64,000 bases of DNA from Thiocapsa bogorovii (GCF_021228795.1 NZ_CP089309.1:1426001-1490000), one strand, 5' to 3'; positions 1 to 9,479 are shown, counted from the first letter of the stretch. Notes: generated by a model not told the origin, from the sequence alone. Made by a program: numbers and translations.

Positions 1-375
1 GCCAGCGGCACCGCTGCATGGATCGCGCAGCAGACGCTCGCCGGGCTCGGGGACGTGCCCGTGTGGGTCATCCAGGCCGCGCTTGCGGTACTCGCCACCT
101 TCTTCACGCTGGTGATGTCCAACGTCGGCGCGACAGTCTTGTTGGTGCCCCTGGCGGTCAACATGGCACTCGGTGTCGGCGCCAACCCTGCCGTGTTCGC
201 CTTGACGGTCGCCATCGCCACGTCGAACTCCTTCTTGATTCCGACCCACCAGGTGAACGCGCTGCTGATGGGACCCGGGAATTACCATGTTGTCGATTTC
301 ATGCGCGCCGGCGGGATCATGACGATCCTCTTTTTGGTGGTGGCGCTGACCATGCTTAATCTGGTCTTTGGCTGA
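1..375 (+). CDS. SLC13-family permease, C-terminal part (5' end outside window)
   Basis: The reading frame is open from base 1 to a TGA at 373-375 and shows the last 124 residues of a polytopic membrane protein. There are two hydrophobic segments (about residues 22-55 and 100-123) around a polar re-entrant stretch. Motifs such as SNVGATVLLVPLAVNMA, TSNSFLIPTHQVNALLMGPG and DFMRAGG are typical of the C-terminal transport domain of divalent-anion/sodium symporters (SLC13/DASS, often with TrkA-C domains in sulfur bacteria). The substrate cannot be read from this fragment; sulfate or dicarboxylate are possibilities. The stop codon TGA is also the first triplet of the repeat that follows (TGAACCGCG). 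An ATG at 55 is internal, because the frame continues upstream with family-like sequence. Confidence 0.8.
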   Translation, partial: ASGTAAWIAQQTLAGLGDVPVWVIQAALAVLATFFTLVMSNVGATVLLVPLAVNMALGVGANPAVFALTVAIATSNSFLIPTHQVNALLMGPGNYHVVDFMRAGGIMTILFLVVALTMLNLVFG

Positions 376-564
376 ACCGCGTCCTCGGTGACATGCATTG
401 TCGACGTCAAACGGGGCCTCGACCCAAACAACGAGGCCGGCGAGACGCGGTTCAGGATTTTTTTTATTCTTTCTTTCTAAAACAGCGTCGGCTGGGACGG
501 GCTTGGAATCACGCGAGGGCGAGACCCGAATGAAGACAGTGCATGTCGTGCGAGACGCGGTTCT
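373..564. repeat. Family 1 repeat, copy A (doublet)
   Basis: Unit 1 runs from TGAACCGCG (373-381) to GACGCGGTTCA (444-454) and contains an inner hairpin, GGCCTCG (415-421) with CGAGGCC (432-438). An AT-rich, T-rich linker (455-480) follows, with a run of T directly after the unit 1 arm. Unit 2 begins with a degenerate left end (AACAGCGTC, about 481-489) and closes with GACGCGGTTCT (554-564), just before the ATPase start at 571. The layout of unit, AT-rich linker and unit matches the copies at 18945, 26783 and 41846. The unit 1 stem followed by T residues could also act as a transcription terminator for the permease gene. Confidence 0.65.
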
Positions 565-570
565 ATAGGG

Positions 571-1803
571 ATGTCGCTGCTGCGCAAGACGCCGACCTGT
601 CCGGTTCATGGCTGCGAGCTGGTGCTCTCCCACCACGGCAAGAAGAGCAATCTCGGGCATTACTTCATCGAGGTGATCGGGGCACCGCTCTTGTATTGCC
701 CGCAGTGCTTGGAGAAGGGTCAAGACACATCCGTCGAGGTCGAGCCGGCGGCGTCCAACGCATTCTTGAAACGGCTGGTCCAGGCGCTCGAGGGCTCCGA
801 ATTTCCAGGGCTCCTGAACAAGCCCAAGATCCGGGTCGATTTCAACCCGTCGAAGACGACCTTGGAGCATCCCTACACCCAAGGCGTCATGACCCATGCC
901 GCTGCGATGGCACAACCCAGGGCTGCCGCGCAGTCTTCCGACGAGCCCGAAGAGACGCGCTTGGAGGGCATCGAGCCGGTGGAGCCACGCCACACGCTCG
1001 ATCAACTCATCCTCGATCAGGACACCTTGGAGCGCATCCGCGAGGCGACCAACGTGCTCGTCTCACAGGACCTGATCTACGTGACCTGGGGCCTGAGCTC
1101 GGTGGCCCGCACCGGGCGCAGGGTCGCGCTCAACTTCTACGGCCCGCCCGGGACCGGCAAGACCCTGGCCGCCGACGCCATCGCCGACCTGCTGGCGAAA
1201 AAGATCCTGCGCATCAGCTATGCCGAGCTCGAATCGAAATATGTCGGCGAGACACCCAAGAACATCAAGGCCGCCTTTGCAAAGGCGTCGGAGACGGGCG
1301 CCCTGCTCTTTTTCGACGAGGCCGACTCCATCCTCGGCAAGCGTCTAATCAACGTCTCCCAATCGGCCGACAACAGCATCAATGTCGCGCGCAGCACGAC
1401 CCTGATCGAACTCGACAACTTCGACGGCGCGGTCATCTTCGCCTCGAATCTGGTCGGGAATTACGACACCGCCTTCCTGCGGCGCATGCTCGCCCACGTC
1501 GAGTTCAGGCTCCCCGCCAGCGAGCAGCGCGAGAAGATCTGGCGCTGCCACATCCCGCCCCAATTGCCGGTTGCGGAGGACGTCGATTTCGAGAGTTTGG
1601 CGCTCTACTCCGAGGGTGCGGCGGGCGGCGACATCCAAAACGCTGTCCTGCTAGCGGCCTCTTACGCCTCGATGCGACAGGGGGCCGAGCAGGTGGTCAT
1701 GCTCGCCGACTTGAAACGCGCCATCGCCTTCCTCCTCGACGGCAAACGCAAGATCCTCGAGGGCGACGCCGGAACGGACACCGATCGGTTCGATTGGGGA
1801 TAG
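571..1803 (+). CDS. AAA+ ATPase with N-terminal zinc-finger-like region
   Basis: A 410-residue cytoplasmic AAA+ protein. The N-terminal 60 residues carry cysteine pairs (CPVHGC, YCPQC) that look like a zinc ribbon. The ATPase core holds Walker A GPPGTGKT (about 191-198), Walker B LLFFDEAD (about 245-252) and a sensor/arginine segment with LRRMLAHVEFRLP. This resembles the 26S-protease/FtsH-like branch of AAA+ proteins but lacks a protease domain. The target is unknown; remodelling of a partner protein is inferred from the family. The start at 571 is chosen because the protein then begins just before the cysteine region; the spacer has only a weak AGGG. The stop TAG (1801-1803) is the outermost triplet of the inverted repeat element that follows. 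Confidence 0.8.
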   Translation: MSLLRKTPTCPVHGCELVLSHHGKKSNLGHYFIEVIGAPLLYCPQCLEKGQDTSVEVEPAASNAFLKRLVQALEGSEFPGLLNKPKIRVDFNPSKTTLEHPYTQGVMTHAAAMAQPRAAAQSSDEPEETRLEGIEPVEPRHTLDQLILDQDTLERIREATNVLVSQDLIYVTWGLSSVARTGRRVALNFYGPPGTGKTLAADAIADLLAKKILRISYAELESKYVGETPKNIKAAFAKASETGALLFFDEADSILGKRLINVSQSADNSINVARSTTLIELDNFDGAVIFASNLVGNYDTAFLRRMLAHVEFRLPASEQREKIWRCHIPPQLPVAEDVDFESLALYSEGAAGGDIQNAVLLAASYASMRQGAEQVVMLADLKRAIAFLLDGKRKILEGDAGTDTDRFDWG

Positions 1804-2072
1804 TACCTCGTTCCACCTTATTTTGCGTGCTCAGCGAGGCGAGAAGTGTTCAGCGGCTAGGCGCGCGAGTGAAGGAAGAGTGACCCTCTTTCAAGCTCGC
1901 GCAACAACGGCGCTGAACGCTTCTCGCCTCGCCCCTTCGGGAGCCCCCCAAAGGCGCCAGGGCAGCGTTACAGCCCTTGGAAATAGCACCGACTATTCCC
2001 CGCGGTCTGTGCCTTGCCCTGGCGCCTTTGGGGGGGCTCTGAGCATGCAAAATAAGGTGGAACGAGGTACTA
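1801..2072. mobile_element. 272-bp MITE-like element with 34-bp terminal inverted repeats
   Basis: The ends 1801-1834 and 2039-2072 are inverted repeats over 34 bp with one mismatch; the outer 26 bp match perfectly. The outermost dinucleotide is TA on both sides, followed by GTACCTCGTTCC, as expected for TA-target elements of the IS630/Tc1 type. Inside are two nested stem-loops. One pairs GCGAGGCGAGAAG (from 1834) with CTTCTCGCCTCGC (ending near 1932) and has a smaller inner stem. The other pairs GAGCCCCCCAAAGGCGCC (from 1941) with GGCGCCTTTGGGGGGGCTC (ending at 2039). No transposase ORF is present, so it would be non-autonomous. The mobile nature is inferred from structure alone; only one copy is seen here. 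Confidence 0.7.
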
Positions 2073-2298
2073 GGCCGCGTCCCATATGCCCTGCTCTCTT
2101 TTCTAAACACCGCCGCGTACAAATCGACGCGCATCACAATAGAGACACCCTGGATCGCCGATGCTTGTGATGGATGCCCAACCGATCAGAGTGCTCAGGA
2201 GACCGCGAGGAAGCCGACATGACCGAGGGAGTGCCTGGCCGCAGGCGTCGGCCAATTCCTCCGCCGTGGTTCGAAAAGTCGGCCCTGGCTGAGCCCTA
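2073..2298. other. Intergenic stretch without a recognisable gene
   Basis: I see no coding potential on either strand here; the short open frames have no recognisable domain. The stretch separates the 272-bp inverted-repeat element from a decaying gene and may contain eroded 5' sequence of that gene. No convincing promoter was identified. Confidence 0.4.
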
Positions 2299-3565
2299 AT
2301 GCGCGCGCCGCGTTCGCTGCTGCCGGTCCTCGTGATCTCGGCGACCCTCGATGCGGCGGCACTCATTCCGGGCGCGTTTCGCACCTCGTCCAGGGAGCCG
2401 ATCCGAGTCGGTGTCCTTTATGCCGCGTCCGGCCCGATGGGAGAGAGCGAGAAGGGGCTCGTCGACGGGGCGCGGCTCGCCGTGGAGGAGATCAATGCCG
2501 AGGGTGGACTGCTCGGGCGTCGCCTGGACATCGTCGTCGCCGAGAACCATTTGGGTTGGACGCAAGCAGCCACCGAGGTCGAGCGCCTATTCTCGAAGAG
2601 CGTGTCAGCGTCGTGCTCGCCTGTTGGACATCGGCCTGCGGCAAGGCCGTCAAGCCGGTTGTGGAAAAGCACCGGCACCTGATGATCTATGCGCTGCAGT
2701 ACGAAGGCCTGGAGCAATCGCCCCATCTGGTCTACATGGGCTCCGCGCCCAACCAGCAGATCATCCCCGGAGCGCGTTGGACGATGGCCGATTCGGGAGC
2801 CGGATCTATCTCGTCGGCTCGGATTATGTTTTCCCGCGCACCGCCAACCGACTGATTCCGGACCTAGTCACGGCAGCCGGCGGCGAGATTCTGGCGGAGC
2901 GCTATGTGCCAATGGATGCAACCGATCTCGATGCGATCGCAGCCGAGATCAGGCATCTGCGCCCGGACGCAGTGCTCAATACGCTCAACAGCGATGCCAA
3001 TCAGCACTTTTTCGCATCCCTGAGGACCGCGAGCCTCGATGCCATTCCGGTGGTGTCCTTCAGCGTTGCCGAACCCGAGCTTCGCTCTATGCTCCGCGGG
3101 CAACTCCACCCCGAGCACTACGCGGTGTGGGGTTACTTCCAAAGCCTGCCGGATGCGATCAATCGTCGCTTCGTCGCCGCATTCCGACAGCGCTTCGGCG
3201 CCGATCGCGTCGTCAGCGACCCGATCGTTTCGAGCTACAGCGGGATCAGACTGTGGGCCGAGGCGGTTCGCCAATCCGGAACCGTCGATCCGGAATAGGT
3301 GAATCGCTCGATCGGACGAGCGAGCCTGAACGGGCCGTCCGGGATCGTCGCCCTGGACGCGGCCACTCGACATCTGTGGCGCAGGGTCTACGTGGGACAT
3401 GCCCGAGCGGACGGGCAATTCGATGCCGTCGAGATCTCCGAAACGCCAGTCCGCCCGACGCCGTTTCCCGCCTACCGCAGCCGAGCGCAGTGGCGTGCTT
3501 TGGTCGATCTGCTGTCGGACGAATCCAATCGGCACCCGCCGAAGGATTCACCTTGGGCACCTTAA
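2299..3565 (+). pseudogene. Broken periplasmic substrate-binding protein (urea/amide type)
   Basis: Family-like sequence continues across three frames. Residues IRVGVLYAASGPMGESEKG through DIVVAENHLGWTQAATEVE read in one frame to about 2600. ACGKAVKPVVEK through SAPNQQIIPGA read in a second to about 2790. RIYLVGSDYVFPRT through SSYSGIRLWAEAV read in a third, which then meets TAG at 3296-3298 before resuming as GPSGIVALDAATRH to 3565. The pattern (GLLGR, SAPNQQ, SDYVFPR, GVVALD-like tail) is that of UrtA/AmiC-type periplasmic binding proteins (Peripla_BP_5/6). Two frameshifts and a nonsense codon indicate loss of function. Its end overlaps the start of the next broken gene, suggesting that the two once formed one unit: a ligand sensor plus a cyclic-di-GMP output. 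Confidence 0.75.
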
Positions 3566-5257
3566 AGCCACGCCGTCTCCGGCCGCGTTTAGCGATCGGA
3601 TTCCTGATCAGCGCACTGCTGCCGCTGGCAGGTCTGGCCTGGTTCTATCTGCACACGTTCGAGCGTGCCCTCACCGCGACCGTTCTCCAGAACGTGGCCT
3701 CGATTGCCGACAAGAAAGCCGACCAGATCGACAACTACATCAACGAAAGGCTGGCCGACGCCCGCTCCTTTGCGGGCCAGGCCCAAGTTAGGGTACGGCG
3801 GCATCGACGTCGCAGCAGCCTGGCGTTATCTACCGGCGCTCGGCTGAGGCATGGTGGTGAAGATCGATGCCGACGAGGTCATGGCACCCCTACACGCGAT
3901 GCAGAAGGCCACGGCATGGGCGTTCGCGTTCTTTCTTCTCCCCTCGGCCAGCGCGGCGCTTGTGCTCGGCCGCCGCTTGGTCAGGGACGAAACCACCATC
4001 GCCGCCCAACAGGCCCGCTACCGCGCGATGCTCGACAGCATGAACGACGGTGTTGCCCTCTACCGCCCGCGCCCGGACGGCAGCGAGTTTGTCTTGATCG
4101 ACATCAATCCGGCCGCCCAGCGGATCGCCGGGGTGGCGAGACGCGAGGATGTGATCGGATTGCCGTCTCGCATCGCCTTCTCGGGTTTGGAGGCTGCGGG
4201 CATCTACGCCGCATTCGGCCGCGTTCATCGCCATGGCCGGCGCGAAACGGTTAGCCTTGCGGTCTACGACAAGGGCCCTAGCCGTCTCTGGCTCGAGAGC
4301 GACGTGATCCGCCTCGAGGGCGGCGAGATCCTTTCGGTGTTCAAAGACATCACCGCGCGCAGGGCCGCAGACGAACGCATCGAGCACCTCGCCCATCAAG
4401 ACAGCCTGACCGGCCTCGTCAATCGCCGAAACCTCGAGATCCTGTTGCGGCAAGCGCTGCACTCGGCACACCGGGAAGGGCGCAGACTCGCGGTGCTCTT
4501 CATCGATCTTGACCGATTCAAGGTCATCAACGATACGCTCGGCCATCCCTACGGCATGGAGGCCATCGTCCGTTGGCACCATCCACGGCGCGGCTTGCTG
4601 ACCGCGGGCTATTTCATTCCGATCGCGGAAGAATCCGGACTCATCCACGTGATCGGGGAGTGGGTGTTGAATGCGGCCTGTCGGCGTTTCGGAGAATGGA
4701 AGCAGCGGGGCTTGGGACCGCAGCGTATCGCCGTCAACCTCTCCGCCCACCAGCTGCGCGATCCCACCCTGATCGACACCGTCTCTGCAGTGCTGCGACG
4801 CTACGACATCAACGACAACGAGCTGGAGCTCGAGGTCACCGAAACGGTGGCGATGCGCGATCCCAGGCCCGCCGTGGACACCCTGCAAGCCCTGCGCGGC
4901 CTCGGAGTTGCCCTGGCGATCGACGATTTCGGTACCGGCCATTCCTCGCTGGCCTATCTCAAACACCTGCCGATCCAGACACTGAAGCTCGACCGCGAGT
5001 TCGTGCGCGATATCGAAAACGACGAGAACGACGCCGCGATCAGTGCCGCGACCCTCGCCCTCGCCCATGAGCTCGGCCTCAGGGTGGTGGCCGAGGGCAT
5101 CGAGACGGAGGGTCAGAGCCGTTTCCTGCAAGCGCACGGCTGCGACCTCCTGCAGGGCTATTTCTACGGCAGACCAGAGCCGGCCGAGGTCTGGACGGCA
5201 CGCTGGTCAGAGGGCGAGTCTGCCGAGCTCAGGCGCACCCGAAACCACAACGCGTAG
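3553..5257 (+). pseudogene. Broken sensor/PAS/GGDEF/EAL protein with internal deletions
   Basis: Reading starts at a TTG (3553) with a membrane segment (LAIGFLISALLPLAGLAWFY) and a dCache-like helix (KKADQIDNYINERL). The frame is lost near 3790. It resumes in another frame as GIDVAAAWRYLPALG, meets TGA (3848-3850) where family members have Trp, and continues from 3851 as MVVKIDADEV, a second membrane segment and a PAS domain. The GGDEF domain stops after DLDRFKVINDTLGHP and jumps directly to MEAIVRWHHP of the EAL domain, so the GGDEF signature and the EAL N-terminus (roughly 150 residues) are missing. EAL motifs further on remain (DDFGTGHSSLAYLK, AEGIE). The last 94 bases overlap the convergent RND gene. 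The 3851-5257 frame is open and could still be expressed as a partial EAL protein. Confidence 0.8.
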
Positions 5258-8200
5258 AGCGCCGGCAGAAACAGCAGCGTAATCAGGGTACCGACCAACA
5301 CCCCGCCGATCAGCACGAAGGCGAGCGGCCCCCAGAAGGTGTCGGTGGTGAGCGGGATGAAGGCGAGGACGGCCGCCGCCGCCGTCAGCACCACCGGGCG
5401 CGCGCGCTGCACCGTGGCCTCCACGACGGCGGCGGAGCGCTCCAGACCCTGGTGCAGGTTGTCCTCGATCTGCTTGGCCAGGATCAGGGTGTTGCGCATC
5501 AGGATACCGGCCAGCCCGATCAATCCGAGCAGGGCGACGAAACCGAAGGGACGATCGGCGATCAGCAAGGCCAGGGTCGCCCCGATCACCCCGAGCGGCG
5601 CCGTGGCCACGATCATGAGCGTGCCCGAGAAGCTGCGCATCTGCAGCATGATCACGATCAGCATCAGGACCAGCATGATCGGCTGCACGCGCTGGATCGA
5701 GGCGTCGGCCTTGCCCGATTGCTCCACCGCACCGCCGATGTCGATCCGATAGCCGGGCGGCAGCTCGACGATCAGCCCCTGCAGCTCGCTCCAAATGGCC
5801 TCGGTCACGTTCGGCGGCTGCGCGCCTTGAACCTCGGATTGGACGGCGATGAAGGGCTCGCGGTTGTAACGCTTGAGCACCGGATCCTCGAAGGCGATCA
5901 TCAGCTCGCCGGCCTGCTCGAGCGGGATGGTCCGGCCGTCGAGCGTCTTGAGGTTGATGCCGGCGAGGCTGGTCGGCGTGATCGCTGCGCCGCCGAGGCC
6001 TGCTTCGGCTCCGGAACCTTCTGCGCTCGCCGGAACCTCCTCGGCAAGCCCGCGCAGGATCAGCTGCACGTTGCGGATATCCTCGCGGATCTCGGTCGCC
6101 GGCAGCCCGGAGAGCTGATACTCCAGCTGACCGGCAAGCTCGCGCGGGGTGAGCCCGATCAGACGCAGCCGCTCAGGATCGAGTGCAAACCGCACCACGG
6201 GGACGCGCTCGCCCCAGTCCAGATGCGGGTCCACCGTATTCGGATTGGCCGCGACCACATCCCGCACCTGGTCGGCGATCCGGCGCAGCACCAGCGGATC
6301 GGGCCCCACGACACGAAAGGTCACGGGCCAGATCACCGGAGGCCCATAGAGCAGCTTGTGCACCCGCACCCGCGCCTCGGGGAACGCGCCGGTCTCGACA
6401 TGGGATTGGAGCCGGGCAATCAGCGCGTCGCGCTCAGCCGCGCCTTCGGCCACCACGATGAGCTTGGCGAAGGCCGGATTCGGAAACTCGGGGTTCAGGG
6501 CGAGGAAGAATCGCGGGGCCCCCGCGCCGAGATAGGCCGCACTCGAACGCACGCCGGGTGCCTCCGCCAGGATCGCCTCGACCCGTTCGACCACCGCCGC
6601 CGTCGCGCGGATCGCGCTGCCCTCGGGGAGCCGGATGTCGATCAGGACCTCCGGGCGATCGGAGGTCGGGAAGAACTGTTTCTGCACGCTGCCGGCCAGC
6701 CCGACGATCGATAGGACCAACAGCCCGAAGGTCGCGGCCACGACCCAGATCTTGTAGCGAACACAGCCTCGGATCAGCCCGCGCAGCCTCCGGTAAAGCG
6801 GCGTCGCGTAGGCGCTCTCCGAGGCATGCCCGCCCCTGCGCTGCGGCGCCTGAAGCAGCAAAGTCCCCAGATAGGGCGTGAAGGTCACCGCCACCACCCA
6901 GGAGGCGAGCAGCGCGAAGGCCAGCACCCAGAAGATGTTTCCCGCATACTCGCCCACACCCGAGCGCGCGAAGCCGATGGGCACGAAGCCGATGACGGTC
7001 ACCAAGGTACCGCTCAGCATGGGTGCGGCGGTTACCGTCCAGGCATGCGCCGCGGCCCGCAGCCGATCCCAGCCGGCCTCCATCTTCACCAACATCATCT
7101 CGATCGCGATGATGGCATCGTCGACCAAAAGGCCCAGAGAGATGATGAGCGCGCCCAAGCTCACCCGGTCCAGGTTGATCCCACGGATCAGCATCAACAG
7201 GAAGGTGAGCCCGAGCGTCAGTGGAATGGCAATGCCGACAACCAGCCCCGCCCGCCAGCCGATGGCGACGAAGCTGACCAGCATCACCACCGCGACCGCA
7301 GCCAGGAATTTGATCTGAAAGAGGTCAACGGCATGCGTGATGGCATCGGCCTGATTGGTGAGCTGCGAAAAGCCGACACCCAACGGCAGACTGGCCTCCA
7401 GCTCGTCCTGCAGCGCGACCAAGCGCTCGCCGAGCGCCAGCCCGTTCTCGCCGCGCTGCATCACCACCCCGAGCAGGATCGCATCCTCCCCGCCCGCGCG
7501 GATCAGAAACTCGGGCGGATCCTCGTAGCCTCGACTGACCTCGGCGATCTCTCCCAGGGTGAGCAGATGCTCGCCGACACGCACCGGGACATGGCGGATG
7601 TCCTCGAGCTCAAGCAGCTCGGCGTCCGGGCGAAGATAGAGCCGCGGCCCGTCGGTCTCGACCAGACCCGCCGGTGCGAGCCGATTCTGCGCGTCCAGCG
7701 CCTCGCGCACGTCGGCGGGCGACACTCCGAGCGTCGCCAAGCGCGCCTGATCGAGCTCCACGAAGAAGCGCTGCGGGCGCTCGCCGAGGATACGTGCCTT
7801 CTGCACGCCCTCGACCCGGGCCAGGCGATCGCGGATTCGCTCGGCCTCGCGCACCAGCAGGCGGTTCGGCAAGTCCGGTGCCGTGAGTGCATAGAGCGCG
7901 AAATAGACGTCCGAGAAGTCGTCGTTCACGAAGGGCCCGAGCACCCCGGCCGGGAGGCTCGCGGCCGCGTCCGACATGCGTTTGCGCACCTGGTAGAAGA
8001 GATCCGGGATCTGCTCGGAGGGCGCGTAATCCTGAAACTCGACCAACATGTCCACCCGTCCGGGACGTGCCGTGGTCTCGAGCCGGTAGAAGAGCTCGAC
8101 CTCGCCGATGCGCTTCTCAAGCGGGTCGGCAACCAGATCCTGCATCTGCTGCGCGCTCGCCCCCGGCCAGAGCGCCGAGACGACCATCACCCGCACGGTG

Positions 8201-8355
8201 AAGGCCGGGTCTTCCGCCCGCCCGAGCTGCAGGAAGGCCACTAGACCGGCGACGGCGGTCACTAGGATCAGAAAGAGCGTGACCGAGCGCTCGCGCACGG
8301 CGAGCGCGGAGAGGTTTAGTCGTGCTCCCGGCGGTCCGGCATCGGTCGGGCTCAT
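5164..8355 (-). CDS. RND-family efflux transporter, inner-membrane pump subunit
   Basis: A 1063-residue protein of the AcrB/HAE1 size and layout. It has an N-terminal membrane helix (VTLFLILVTAVAGLVAFLQL), a large periplasmic loop, a central membrane block with the proton-relay-like pair in LISLGLLVDDAIIAIEMM, a second periplasmic loop (from about residue 560) and a C-terminal membrane block (PLGVIGATLALLI, GLIGLAGILMRNTLIL). It would exchange protons for a substrate across the inner membrane and needs an adaptor and an outer-membrane channel. The adaptor gene lies just upstream, overlapping by four bases (ATGA). No outer-membrane factor gene is nearby. The substrate is unknown. The 3' end overlaps the convergent EAL pseudogene by 94 bases. 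Confidence 0.92.
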   Translation of the reverse strand: MSPTDAGPPGARLNLSALAVRERSVTLFLILVTAVAGLVAFLQLGRAEDPAFTVRVMVVSALWPGASAQQMQDLVADPLEKRIGEVELFYRLETTARPGRVDMLVEFQDYAPSEQIPDLFYQVRKRMSDAAASLPAGVLGPFVNDDFSDVYFALYALTAPDLPNRLLVREAERIRDRLARVEGVQKARILGERPQRFFVELDQARLATLGVSPADVREALDAQNRLAPAGLVETDGPRLYLRPDAELLELEDIRHVPVRVGEHLLTLGEIAEVSRGYEDPPEFLIRAGGEDAILLGVVMQRGENGLALGERLVALQDELEASLPLGVGFSQLTNQADAITHAVDLFQIKFLAAVAVVMLVSFVAIGWRAGLVVGIAIPLTLGLTFLLMLIRGINLDRVSLGALIISLGLLVDDAIIAIEMMLVKMEAGWDRLRAAAHAWTVTAAPMLSGTLVTVIGFVPIGFARSGVGEYAGNIFWVLAFALLASWVVAVTFTPYLGTLLLQAPQRRGGHASESAYATPLYRRLRGLIRGCVRYKIWVVAATFGLLVLSIVGLAGSVQKQFFPTSDRPEVLIDIRLPEGSAIRATAAVVERVEAILAEAPGVRSSAAYLGAGAPRFFLALNPEFPNPAFAKLIVVAEGAAERDALIARLQSHVETGAFPEARVRVHKLLYGPPVIWPVTFRVVGPDPLVLRRIADQVRDVVAANPNTVDPHLDWGERVPVVRFALDPERLRLIGLTPRELAGQLEYQLSGLPATEIREDIRNVQLILRGLAEEVPASAEGSGAEAGLGGAAITPTSLAGINLKTLDGRTIPLEQAGELMIAFEDPVLKRYNREPFIAVQSEVQGAQPPNVTEAIWSELQGLIVELPPGYRIDIGGAVEQSGKADASIQRVQPIMLVLMLIVIMLQMRSFSGTLMIVATAPLGVIGATLALLIADRPFGFVALLGLIGLAGILMRNTLILAKQIEDNLHQGLERSAAVVEATVQRARPVVLTAAAAVLAFIPLTTDTFWGPLAFVLIGGVLVGTLITLLFLPALYALWFRVRLSSADSPSDQRAVQTSAGSGLP

Positions 8356-9479
8356 CGCTCAAGCACCTGCACGGCCTGACCGGGCAGCAGCAGATGTGCC
8401 CCCAGCGCCACCACCGCCGTCCCCGGCGCCAGATCGGTCCGGATCTCGGCCTGCTCGCCGACGATGCCGATCAGCTCGATCGGCTCGGGCTCGACGCGTC
8501 CCTCCTCGATCCGCCAGATCAGCGGCCCTTCCCCGCGTTCCAGGACGGCGCCGAGCGGCACCCGAGCGAAGGGTCCGGACGCCTCGCGTGCCGTTTCGAA
8601 GGTCAGGGTCACCGTCGTGCCGAGCCCGGGCTCGGCGGGCAGGTCAGGCAGACGATAGCGCGCACGCCAGGTCCGGCTGAGCGGATCGGCACTGCCGGCG
8701 ATCTCGCGCAGGGTGACCTGCACGGGCGCCGATCCGCCCGACGCGGCGCTCGCCGATCGGTCGACAGGGCCGTTCCCGAGCTGGGCCGTCGCCTCGGGCG
8801 GCAGACCGACACGCCGCGATTCGGGCACTTGCACCTCGATCTCCCGCGGCCCGTCCTCGGCCAGCCGCGCAACCGCCTGACTCGGCGAGACGACCTGTCC
8901 GACCTGCCCCTCCACATCCAGGATCACGCCCGTCGCGGGTGCAAGCAGATCGGCATAGCGCGTGGCGTTGCGGGCCTGCTCCAGGCTTGCCTCGGCCGCC
9001 AGCAAGCGTTGCTCGGCCGCGCGCGCGGCGGTCACGGCCCGATCATGGTCCTGCTCGCTGGCGAGACGCTTGGTCAGAAGATCGTCGAGACGCTCGCGCT
9101 CGCGCTCGGCGTTCTCGGACTCGGCCCGGGCACTCGCGACCGTCGCCTCGGCTGCCAGGCGTTGCTGTTTCACGTCGCGCGGATCGAGCCGGAACAGGAC
9201 GTCTCCGGCCTCCACATGCGCCCCGGCATCGACCAAGCGCTCCTGGATCTCCCCGCCGATCCGGAAGGACAAAGGGATCTCATGACGAGCACGCACCGTC
9301 CCCGTGAGCGTCCAGACGCTGTTCGGCGCGGACTCCACCCGGGCGGACAGCACCCAAGGTACCGATTCGGGATCGGGCAGCGCCTCGAGCGCGCTCGACG
9401 CGTCCTGACTCGGCTCGCATCCCGAGCCCAAGAGCGCTGCGACGCAGATCGCTCCGATCCTACTCATCCTGGTCGACAA
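8352..9479 (-). CDS. RND efflux periplasmic adaptor (membrane fusion protein)
   Basis: A 375-residue HlyD/AcrA-type adaptor. The N-terminus (MSTRMSRIGAICVAALLGSGCEP) is a lipoprotein-like signal with a candidate lipidated Cys21. Next come a beta-barrel/lipoyl half (SFRIGGEIQERLVDAGAHVEAGDVL begins the hinge), an alpha-helical hairpin rich in Ala, Glu and Arg (about 95-165), the second lipoyl half (LLAPATGVILDVEGQVGQVV) and C-terminal beta domains. It would link the inner-membrane pump encoded next to an outer-membrane channel. It is the first gene of the two-gene operon. Its promoter must lie in the 231-bp gap shared with the divergent TetR gene, which also holds a family 2 repeat. Confidence 0.9.
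   Translation of the reverse strand: MSTRMSRIGAICVAALLGSGCEPSQDASSALEALPDPESVPWVLSARVESAPNSVWTLTGTVRARHEIPLSFRIGGEIQERLVDAGAHVEAGDVLFRLDPRDVKQQRLAAEATVASARAESENAERERERLDDLLTKRLASEQDHDRAVTAARAAEQRLLAAEASLEQARNATRYADLLAPATGVILDVEGQVGQVVSPSQAVARLAEDGPREIEVQVPESRRVGLPPEATAQLGNGPVDRSASAASGGSAPVQVTLREIAGSADPLSRTWRARYRLPDLPAEPGLGTTVTLTFETAREASGPFARVPLGAVLERGEGPLIWRIEEGRVEPEPIELIGIVGEQAEIRTDLAPGTAVVALGAHLLLPGQAVQVLER

Noticed and set aside
543-1883. Longer overlapping frame in the AAA+ ATPase region
   Set aside because: Arg/Gly-rich translation with no domain, whereas the frame 571-1803 contains Walker A and B motifs.
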